DNA of 64,000 bases from Cryptomeria japonica (lineage: Eukaryota > Streptophyta > Pinopsida > Cupressales > Cupressaceae), in the NCBI RefSeq assembly GCF_030272615.1, contig NW_026729183.1:92901-156900 (forward strand), in the 5' to 3' direction. The notes beneath the pieces are model-generated. The model made no database searches. It saw only the letters and a list, made by a program, of their open reading frames with translations, and had not been told where the DNA came from. Each line of letters begins with the position of its first letter. The first letter of the stretch is position 1. Shown here piece after piece: positions 56,134 through 64,000 of the stretch. A program made the position numbers and the translations under genes.

Positions 56134-58571
56134 CCTGGGACCAAAGCCCAACCATTGCAACATCTTTAAGATAAATCACATTTTGTCCTAAGATTTATCA
56201 AAATCTCAAAAGAAAACTTTGATGCATTTATGAACAAGCTCAAAACCAAACAAACTAGATGGTATTTTTCAAATTTTTATTCATGATTTTGAGTAAAATC
56301 AATTTAGAGGGAAATTTTAAGTTTTATTCATTCTTATCACATTAATTTTACCTTTAGTTTATGATTTTCAAAAAATTAAAATTAAATATATATTTTAAGA
56401 TTTAAAATAATTTAATTATCTAATATTTATTTATGATGGTGAATATCCCCAAAATCTCTTCATTGTTGAAGTGCTTTTTCTATAGCACCAGGGGTGAGTT
56501 GCAAAAGAAGTAGAGAAAATGTCATCCCCCCAATATGACTATCAAGAAAATAAGAAACTGGATGTGACATAAAGTTAAAGGCCACAACAACACATAATAG
56601 AACATAATTATTTATGTGGAAATAGCTCCAGTTTTTGTGTATTCTGGTAGTTGCACTTGCCAAGGACCCTTGTTTGTCTCGATAACAAGTAAATCCCTTG
56701 ATGATTTAGTGTATAAATACCAAGCAATGTGTGACTTGCCTAGGGATGTATAATTGATACTTTTACTATCATGTAGTTGACAATGCTTTTAATTGGTCTC
56801 GTCATTTCTAGAATATAATCCAATGCCACTAACGAAGTGCATGTCAGCAATCTTCTAGAGTGGGGATAGATGTCATCCTTATATAAAAATACTTACTATA
56901 GTTGATGGAATCAGAAGGGCAGATGAATAGGGCTCCCCTCTTCCATTTCCTTAAAAAATGAGCTACCTTCATTAGATCTCATGTTTCATAGAACACCATC
57001 ATCTAATAATAACTTTATAGTTGGATTATTATTAAGGGAAGAATAAGATAGACCACTGACCATTTTAGTTGAATGAGTGAAGTTATATATCCATTTGGTC
57101 TCCTCATTTTCTTTTATAAGAGTAAAATGAGGTCAAAATACTAGTGAAACATAATATATAAACATAAATTAAATCAACATAAGGATGAATGGAGGAGTGT
57201 AGAGAGTAGGAACCACATTGAAATGGAACATTAATGTGCTTAACAAGCGAAAAAATTGGAGAGTGAAGAGGAAAGATTGAAGGAATCTGATTTGGATTTT
57301 GACCAAAAAATCTCGCAAACTTCCCCAAGAAACTCAAATGAATCACATGGAGGTTATAACATCAAAAATAACTACAAATATTAGTCAAAAGCACATTTGC
57401 ATATCATCTCTGTACACCATTAATTAAGTGCAACTTAGGGAGAAGGTACAAAAAAGAAAACACTACAAGATGGGTCCTAGCTACTAGACCATGTTAGGTA
57501 CCTTGTACAAATATAATACACTCTCTCATAGGTATAGAAAATGAGAAAACTCAGTGGGAAAAAACTCCTCCTTGAATGAGATAAAAATGTAAAATAATCT
57601 CAAAGAAGAATGATAAGAAAAAAACTACATGTAAGGAAAATTTATCTCCATAAGAGAGAAGAACTTGACCATGTAAGATCCCCTCAAAGTAGAAAATATG
57701 CCAATAACCAATGATCAAAACTAGATATAGAAGATGGTCCACAATCGTTGTATGTAATTCTTCCTCTTAGGAAAAAATAAAATTAAAGGTATATGAATGA
57801 TGTCTTCCCATTCTCGAAAGAAAATGTAGGAAGAAATCTCAAAATGTATCGAGTCTCTAAAAGTTCCTTAGTTGCGCCCAGGTTGATGCTGAAAATTGCT
57901 TGCTCCAAATCATGCATTATAAGCCATATTGCTAAAAAATATGATCTAAGATTTCATGAAGATGAATGAAGAACAAGACCCAAATACAATTATCTCTTTT
58001 CCAGACAAAGATGCTTTCTCCAAATTATTCCAAAGTATTCACGCTCATGTCCAATTGTAAAGAATTATTATATAGAGAATGAACAAGAGGGTTAGAGTGT
58101 TCCCTCCCAAAAAACTAAAGAAGAATCAAATCTATCAAAGATAATATATATGTCAATGTTGTCTCCCAAATCCGCTAGACAAAAGTCTACAAAAAAAATT
58201 GCAATGTTTATCAAGTAGTCATCTTGAGTCACTTTATTTGGAAGACAATATATGTCTTGTTGCATTTGATCACAAGAATACATAGATGTAGGAACACAAG
58301 CATTATCAAATACAAGAATATATGGATGAAGTTGAATGCAAGGCTCAATAACAAGATCACAAGTGAGAATACCCAAGTTTTTAGGGCAATGTAGTTGGCA
58401 GTAGTTCATGCCAAGTGGGTCCATAATGTGTACGTGGGAAGGCGGTTATGCGTAGTAAAAATAATTTTTGACCACCCATTTTAAAATTTATAATATTTAA
58501 AATATGTTTTAAACATATACCTAAATTAATATATTTAGGTATATATTAATTTATAAAAAGGTGAATATTAT
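56134..58571. other. Unassigned AT-rich region with weak minus-strand coding look
   Basis: No known domain. The minus strand has several moderately long open stretches (56663-56460, 57346-57104, 58424-58092) that could be pieces of one decayed sequence. None has a motif I recognise. Confidence 0.35.
58092..58424 (-). CDS. Unrecognised 110-codon open frame
   Basis: Minus-strand ATG frame with Cys-containing sequence (MDPLGMNYCQLHCPKNLGIL; QMQQDIYCLPNKVTQDDYL; ICLADLG-like middle). It has no signal peptide, membrane segment or known motif. Codon choice gives no clear support. It may be part of an old element in 56.1-58.5 kb or chance. Confidence 0.2.
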   Translation of the reverse strand: MDPLGMNYCQLHCPKNLGILTCDLVIEPCIQLHPYILVFDNACVPTSMYSCDQMQQDIYCLPNKVTQDDYLINIAIFFVDFCLADLGDNIDIYIIFDRFDSSLVFWEGTL

Positions 58572-58591
58572 AATAGTTATTAGATATTTTA

Positions 58592-58720
58592 CAACTTGAG
58601 TTGGCCTACTAGTGGAGAACTTGTGCTCTTGAAATAGAGGTTACAAGTTCAAATCCCACAAAGGGGTAGAGTATGTACACCTTATCATCTTCGGCCCCGT
58701 TACCTATCAAAAAAATAAAA
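58592..58720 (+). mobile_element. tRNA-derived SINE with perfect 20-bp TSD
   Basis: The 129-bp insert begins CAACTTGAGTTGGCCTACTA. It has an RNA polymerase III A-box-like TGGCCTACTAGTGG and a B-box AGTTCAAATCC, and ends in an A-rich tail (AAAAAAATAAAA). AATAGTTATTAGATATTTTA flanks it at 58572-58591 and, identically, at 58721-58740. GAGTTGGCCTA is reminiscent of the plant Au SINE family. It is mobilised by LINE enzymes in trans. The perfect duplication points to a comparatively recent insertion. Confidence 0.92.
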
Positions 58721-58740
58721 AATAGTTATTAGATATTTTA

Positions 58741-59260
58741 TAAATATGTATCGATCTTGGTTTGTTCAGTTATTGATGCAATAGAGGTTAAGTATCAGGC
58801 AACACTTTGAAATGACCACTTTTTGACCTTTTTACACATAACAACTCGTACAAATCAGATCATTACTACCCAGAAGCCAGATCAATAGCAATAAGAAGTT
58901 AAGTCACATACAAAGACAACTAAAGAAGTCATCAAAATATGATATACCATTTAAGATCTATGAGTGTGCCATGTTAGCTATGACAACTACTGTTGTTCTT
59001 CCCCTAGAACATTACTAGCTTCATTTATAGTATCTAGGGTTATCTAGAGGGTTACGTGAGAATATAACTAAAAAAGTGTATGTCTCAAGTTGTTGGGGGC
59101 AAGGAAAAAAAGTGCTTTTGAATGAATAGAAGTGACCTTGGGGTTTTCTAGACAACTAACTGATTAGAATGGCCAAGCCAGAAATATCTTAAGAAGTGAG
59201 ACACATAGAAATGAGAAAACAAGTGGTACCTGTGAGTGAATAAATAGAAGATGCAAGCAG
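58741..59260. other. Spacer without recognisable genes
   Basis: No coding sequence or repeat that I can identify. Confidence 0.4.
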
Positions 59261-59264
59261 ATGG

Positions 59265-59336
59265 GTATATATAATTCGTGGAAGAATTGAGGCAGGAAAA
59301 AAGAGGGAACGTGGTTGTACCAAAATATGTCACGTG
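59265..59336 (-). promoter_or_regulatory. Possible orphan core promoter: G-box and TATA box
   Basis: On the minus strand TCATCACGTGACAT carries a perfect CACGTG (59331-59336). It is followed about 60 bp downstream by ATTATATATACCC (59265-59275) and a C/T-rich leader with TTGCATCTTC. The spacing suits a plant promoter. No gene follows on the minus strand, so it may be a relic or chance. Confidence 0.3.
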
Positions 59337-59379
59337 ATGACAAGCAAAAGAGAAAATAAGGCCAGTCTTGACTGCGAAG

Positions 59380-59735
59380 TTTACCCACCATTAGCACAAA
59401 AGAGGAAGGAAGTGTGGGTGCCTGAACCACATTCTCTCAAATTTAAAAGAAATTCGATGTTCAGGAAGTGTAAAATTTGTTGAAATATTTAAGGAGATAT
59501 CATAATGATCCGAACACACAAAAGGCAAGATAGCTGATTGAAATTTGTAATTTTGAAGCAACCAATTCTGAGAGATGAGAAACCTACCTAATCTTTTTGC
59601 TATTTGTAGAAAGTTTGCCCTTCTGTTTGTCCATGTGTAGTGACCATTTTCTGGAATTGTTTCTTTAAGTGCATTATCATATATGAAAAAAGAAAAATCC
59701 TCAATGGTCTTTTTGGGGCAGGCATATTCCACCTT
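59380..59735 (-). pseudogene. LINE endonuclease fragment
   Basis: The minus strand reads KKTIEDFSFFIYDNALKETI, HYTWTNRRANFLQIAKRLGR, VCSDHYDISLNIS and FKFERMWFRHPHFLPLL. This is the same family as the 14-22 kb LINE (QKTIEDFVSLIFYNALKDIV; FERMWFKHPHFLPFL). SDH is intact here. Only about 350 bp of the inside of the element is present, without either end. Confidence 0.85.
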
Positions 59736-59814
59736 ATTTGATTTAATAGTATCTAAATCACCTATATTTATGTTTAAATAAGATGTATCTAAATGTTTTC
59801 CATCAATCTTTACA

Positions 59815-59935
59815 TATTTGATAAAAGATATCAGTATGTGTGATTCTAATTCTACAACCCCTAACCCATAAAAAATATAAACTATGTGTTACTCCAAATC
59901 GACCCTTTAAATTCTTATAGTTATACTTGCAACTA
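59815..59935 (+). repeat. Dispersed block, second copy of 42065-42188
   Basis: Shared words are listed for the first copy. Here it lies 320-440 bp upstream of the RLP start codon. Confidence 0.8.
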
Positions 59936-60097
59936 CCACCTAGAGTAAACAAATTAATTCATTAAAATATAGAAAAACCTTTCTCTTTCAAAATATGCGA
60001 AAAATTCGTCAAAGTGACGTGTGAAGTGACGATATGGTTTTCCTATTATTTTCTATCGTCGTGGATTAAGATATCCAGACTTTTGTAGTCTTTGCAA

Positions 60098-60106
60098 GTC
60101 AAAGTC
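60098..60106 (-). promoter_or_regulatory. W-box-like site upstream of the RLP gene
   Basis: The minus strand reads GACTTTGACTT, containing TTGACT, the core bound by WRKY factors. It is about 150 bp before the ATG at 60251. WRKY control would suit an immune receptor. A single hexamer is weak evidence. Confidence 0.3.
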
Positions 60107-60250
60107 GGTGTAAAAGTTGCCGTGTTTTTATCAAGTCATGTGTTGCGAAAACACAAAATTTATCAATCCCAACATCTTTAAAGATTCATTGAATTATTTT
60201 TATTGTTCAGTTATTTATATCTCACTAGGGGAAGAATTGTAAATTGCGCA

Positions 60251-63148
60251 ATGTATCCACTTTCGTTCAAGATGACTGCGGGCTGTGGTTTTTTGTTGAT
60301 ATGGGTAATAATGCTCCATTCTCAATTCCCATTTTCAACAGGGTGTTTACAAGATGAAAGAAGTTACTTGCTGGATTTCAAGGCTGGGCTTAATTTGTCT
60401 TCAGGTCGGTTATCCTCTTGGCGGGGATTCAACTGTTGCGAGTGGGAGGGTGTTGCCTGTGATTACCACACATCCCATGTCATTCGCCTTGATTTAAGTA
60501 TTTATCAGTTGACTGGTGAAGTTCGTACATCGCTGTGTAATCTGCAGCATCTACAGTACTTAGATCTCAGCTGGAATGACTTCAATGGTACTTCTATCCC
60601 TCCCCAGCTTTTAAAATTGCATAGACTTGAGTTTCTTAGCTTGAAAGATGCTGGATTTGCGGGTGAAGTCCCTCTGGAGTTGGGAAATATGTCAAGCTTG
60701 CGTCATTTGGATATTTCAAGAAATGGCTACTTGAACTGTAGTAAGTTTGATGTATGGGTAAGAAATGTAAGAAGCTTGGAATTCTTGGATATGAGTTGGG
60801 TGAACTTGAGCATGGCGTCTGAGCACTGGGGTGATGCCCTTAGCGGTCTTCCCAATCTTACCCAGATTCACTTGTCTGACTGTGGGCTCTCAGGTAATAT
60901 TCCAGATCTCTCAAACCTTACCCGTTTGTCACATCTGCATATAGCTGACAATTCATTCCCGGTTCAACTACCCTCTTGGTTTGAGAATGTGTCCTCATTG
61001 GTTTCGCTTGATCTGTCCTTCTGTGGTATAAATGGTTTCATCCCTTCCAATTTCATGCCCCGCTCAAGAATGAGCAATCTTGTGCTTGATTCTAACTACG
61101 GCTTGAAAGGAAACCTTTCTTTCATGCTAAGCCATTCTTCCTCACTAGTCGTGCTATCCCTTAGTCACTGTAATTTAACGGGAGTGTTCCCCACTTCTAT
61201 TGCAAATTTCTCAAAACTTATGACCATGGATCTGGGGTACAACAATTTGGAGGGCAGTATACCATCCTCTTTTGGCAGCTTAACATCCCTTAGATATCTG
61301 ACCCTTAATTACAACCAGTTAAGTGGTCAGATTCCTCCGTCTCTGTGTCAGCTTCCAACATTGAGGCAGCTCTATCTAGGCCATAACCAGCTGTCAGGAA
61401 CAATTCCAGATTGCATTTCAAAGTTGGCCAGTTTAAACGTATTGTCACTTCGTTCCAGCGGATTAAGAGGGAACATTTCACTTCAACTATTTGAAAATCT
61501 AACCCGCCTTTCACAATTGGACCTTTCAGAAAATCAGTTTGTCATTGACATCTCTACAAGCTGGGTTCCTAAGTTTGCCCACCTGTCTACTCTTGAATTG
61601 CAGTCTTGCAATATACAAGGCAACTTCCCTGCATTTTTGTCCCAGCACTATCAATTGTCCTGGCTAGATCTTTCAGATAACAACATTGTGGGAAATCTTC
61701 CTTCGTGGCTGTGGGATCTTCCTAATCTTCATCAGCTCAATCTTTCAAATAACCAACTGGAAGGTTCTCTACCTCGCAAGATATCTCATAGTTTTTTAAC
61801 AGTGGACTTGCATGGGAATAGATTATATGGCTCTCTTCCTGCTCTTGATTTTGCTGCATATGGATTAGATCTGTCAAATAATGGGTTTAATGGCTCCATT
61901 CCTACAACAATTAGGATATTTGACACTCTATCATTGTCAGGGAATAATTTGACTGGAGAAATTCCAAGTTCTATATGTAACAATTCAGATTATTATAGAG
62001 TTTTGGACCTGTCAAAGAACAAGTTGACAGGTATGATTCCTTCAAATATTGGGCAGTGTTATGGAATGGAAATTTTAAAATTGGCTCAAAATGTTTTAAA
62101 AGGGAAGATTCCGAAGGAGTTAGGAAATCTGCAGAGTCTTCGCACATTAAATCTCAATGGTAACAGGTTGCAAGGTATTATTCCACCATCTATTGCGAAT
62201 TGCACAGATCTCCAAATATTTGATCTAGGAAATAACAATTTTGAAGGTAGCATTCCTGTTTGGATTGAAAAGTTGACAGATTTGAGAATTCTTAGCTTGG
62301 CTTCTAATAAATTTGATGGTAGAATTCCGCCCCAGCTGTTCAGGTTGCAATATCTTCAAATTCTAGATTTACCTGATAATCAATTATCAGGAAATATACC
62401 TTCAGATGTGAGCAAGTTATGTGCTTTGGTCAATAATTCACAAAGTTTTCAATTACAATATTCTTCATATTATCTAGAGGTTTCAACTCGAGACAGAGAG
62501 TATGGAATGAATTTTGCTGATGAAGTAACAGTTTGGATAAAAGGAAGGAGAACTCCATACTCTAAAATAATTGGACAAGACAAGTTCATGGATTTGTCAC
62601 ATAATAACTTGTCAGGAAATATTCCTTCAGAATTGGGGCTCTTGAGAGGATTAATTTCTCTCAACATATCAAAAAATAATCTAAGTGGGGTAATTCCAGA
62701 ATCCTTGGGAGCCTTGACTTACTTGGAATCTTTGGATCTTTCAGAAAATAATTTGTTAGGAAACATTCCTATTCAATTTTTAAATCTCACATTTCTTGCT
62801 GTGTTGAATCTTTCTGACAACAAGTTGTCAGGGTTAATACCACAAGGAAAGCAGTTTTCAACCTTTGAGATTTCTTCCTTTCTAGGAAATCCTAATCTTC
62901 ATGGACCTCCCCTTGAAAACAGGACACAGAGTCTTGGTTTTGGTAGACAACATAATTACAAAGAATTGAATAATACAACCACTAAAAGTGTATATGCAGA
63001 TGTAATGGATCGATGGTGGGCAGTGGGAGTGGGGTTAAGTTACGGAGTGGGATTTGCTACTGTGATTGCAGTGTTGTGCTTCCACATGAAATGGAGATAC
63101 ATATGCTTTTCTTTCATGGATAATTTTATCTATGACCTTTGTGAATAG
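60251..63148 (+). CDS. Receptor-like protein with leucine-rich repeats (RLP)
   Basis: Single exon, 965 codons. Start: the first ATG of the frame is at 60251; a second ATG at 60272 is possible. Residues 1-31 form a signal peptide (GFLLIWVIMLHSQFPFSTG). The N-cap follows: CLQDERSYLLDFKAGL and FNCCEWEGVACD. Then come roughly 30 LRRs of the plant type (LxxLDLSxNxLxGxIP), an island at about 726-780 (QYSSYYLEVSTRDREYG to KFMDLSHNNL), and four or so LRRs ending in the usual GKQFSTFEISSFLGNPNLHG. A membrane segment runs at about 922-944 (VGVGLSYGVGFATVIAVLCF, with GxxxG-type spacing), with a tail of about 20 residues and no kinase. RLPs of this build sit in the plasma membrane, sense microbial or developmental ligands and signal with SOBIR1/BAK1-type kinases. 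The specific ligand cannot be told. Confidence 0.95.
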   Translation: MYPLSFKMTAGCGFLLIWVIMLHSQFPFSTGCLQDERSYLLDFKAGLNLSSGRLSSWRGFNCCEWEGVACDYHTSHVIRLDLSIYQLTGEVRTSLCNLQHLQYLDLSWNDFNGTSIPPQLLKLHRLEFLSLKDAGFAGEVPLELGNMSSLRHLDISRNGYLNCSKFDVWVRNVRSLEFLDMSWVNLSMASEHWGDALSGLPNLTQIHLSDCGLSGNIPDLSNLTRLSHLHIADNSFPVQLPSWFENVSSLVSLDLSFCGINGFIPSNFMPRSRMSNLVLDSNYGLKGNLSFMLSHSSSLVVLSLSHCNLTGVFPTSIANFSKLMTMDLGYNNLEGSIPSSFGSLTSLRYLTLNYNQLSGQIPPSLCQLPTLRQLYLGHNQLSGTIPDCISKLASLNVLSLRSSGLRGNISLQLFENLTRLSQLDLSENQFVIDISTSWVPKFAHLSTLELQSCNIQGNFPAFLSQHYQLSWLDLSDNNIVGNLPSWLWDLPNLHQLNLSNNQLEGSLPRKISHSFLTVDLHGNRLYGSLPALDFAAYGLDLSNNGFNGSIPTTIRIFDTLSLSGNNLTGEIPSSICNNSDYYRVLDLSKNKLTGMIPSNIGQCYGMEILKLAQNVLKGKIPKELGNLQSLRTLNLNGNRLQGIIPPSIANCTDLQIFDLGNNNFEGSIPVWIEKLTDLRILSLASNKFDGRIPPQLFRLQYLQILDLPDNQLSGNIPSDVSKLCALVNNSQSFQLQYSSYYLEVSTRDREYGMNFADEVTVWIKGRRTPYSKIIGQDKFMDLSHNNLSGNIPSELGLLRGLISLNISKNNLSGVIPESLGALTYLESLDLSENNLLGNIPIQFLNLTFLAVLNLSDNKLSGLIPQGKQFSTFEISSFLGNPNLHGPPLENRTQSLGFGRQHNYKELNNTTTKSVYADVMDRWWAVGVGLSYGVGFATVIAVLCFHMKWRYICFSFMDNFIYDLCE

Positions 63149-64000
63149 TGAATCCTTGAAGCTATTTCACAAAAGATGCTCTGAGCTTTTATTTGGATTA
63201 TTCCACATTTGGGTTGTCACTCATATTTATGTTTGTTTACTTGCATTGTCATGTGTGCTATTTTTTCTTTTTCAAATGAGTAGCACTACAAAATGTACTC
63301 TTTTCTAAATGTATGGATTTTGTTCTTATTTTAAGCTTTCACAATTAATGATTAGAATTATAAAACAGGTTACAAAATTTTGAAAGTTGTTTCCTTTTAT
63401 TTAAAAATTAAATGTAGTAATTGTGAAGAAAAATTGATCTATTAAAATGCCTATATAATATTATTTTACAAGATAAATGCTTTGTTTCTAGATGTTTCAC
63501 TCATACAACACCTAATTTTCTCTCTCACATATAATAGTCAATGCTAAATACATATAAAATTTATTACATTGTTCTTTTTAACAATTTTCTTTTCTCTAAT
63601 AAAATAAAAAATATACACATAACCATATTCTATATTTTTAAAGGTTGAGATTGAAAACTACAAAATTGCTTAGCTATTTCAACTGAGGCGATGTCTATGC
63701 AACCGACATAATGACAATAATAAAGAATAAATTGCACTTTTAATAAAAGAGCAAATGAATTATTTTATTAGCTGGATAGCCATTTTGCTTCAAAAGATAT
63801 GGCAAGTTTGATTTTTTGATGTCATTTTATCGATATCAGTATATACAAATGGTAGAAAAGTAGTTTTTTTGGGATAGTGCCTAATTTTCTTCAAGTGCTT
63901 AGTCATTTTCAAACTTCAAATTGAGTGGTTATACAAGCATTGTTCTAACAAAATCGTACATGCTTTCCCACTTCCTTATTTTGTGAAAATTAAAGGAAAA
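63149..64000. other. RLP 3' flank, AT-rich
   Basis: Probable 3' untranslated region and intergenic sequence. AATAAA-type polyadenylation signals occur at about 63597 and 63724. These are rather far from the stop codon, so the true site is unclear. No other gene is seen. Confidence 0.4.

Noticed and set aside
60203-60250. Upstream extension of the RLP frame
   Set aside because: It has no ATG; the frame only opens there with TTG. The ATG at 60251 precedes a normal signal peptide.

Overview
The window looks like nuclear DNA of a seed plant with a large, repeat-dense genome. I would guess a conifer or other gymnosperm, but this is inference from the nested, long-decayed Ty3/gypsy and LINE copies and the AT-rich flanks; nothing here fixes the species. 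Only one intact host gene is visible: a receptor-like protein (RLP) with extracellular leucine-rich repeats at 60251-63148. Almost everything else is transposable-element sequence, much of it nested. Several insertions can be resolved to the base by target-site duplications (TSDs) and by reading frames that close when the insert is removed.

Left block (1-13.85 kb). A plus-strand LINE (10286-10436 plus 11838-13852) hosts two insertions. One is a Tat-lineage gypsy element (1605 to about 10285, with G-patch motif, reverse transcriptase, two RNases H, integrase, polypurine tract and 3' LTR). The other is a 1391-bp solo LTR flanked by ATAGT. A related LTR lies in the opposite orientation at 36-1604, the end of a minus-strand element whose body is outside the window.

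Middle block (14-41.2 kb). A decayed minus-strand LINE (about 22.05-14.13 kb) is followed by 3.2 kb of AT-rich spacer. Then comes a minus-strand full-length LINE (39725-25310) with an 18-bp TSD. Its RNase H domain is split at 33880/27346 by a 6529-bp element with CCGCT duplications, TG...CA ends, no detectable LTR, no recognised enzyme, and one reading frame of 1214 codons broken only by five TAG codons. Upstream of its TATA box are four tandem repeats, each with a hairpin and a G-box-like site. This element is the best candidate in the window for something not yet described. Both minus-strand LINEs also carry about 1.7 kb beyond RNase H with extra coding potential.

Right block (41-59.9 kb). 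It holds tandem repeats, a 3.5-kb fold-back structure, a 3'-truncated gypsy element (46.7-51.0 kb), a perfect MITE with 8-bp TSD, a LINE fragment split by a solo copia LTR, and a SINE with a perfect 20-bp TSD. Short blocks are duplicated between 22.9 and 52.1 kb and between 42.1 and 59.9 kb.

Right end. The RLP gene is uninterrupted and single-exon. Its predicted product is a plasma-membrane protein with a short cytoplasmic tail, which in this family signals through partner kinases. No tRNA, rRNA, CRISPR or operon-type structure was found.
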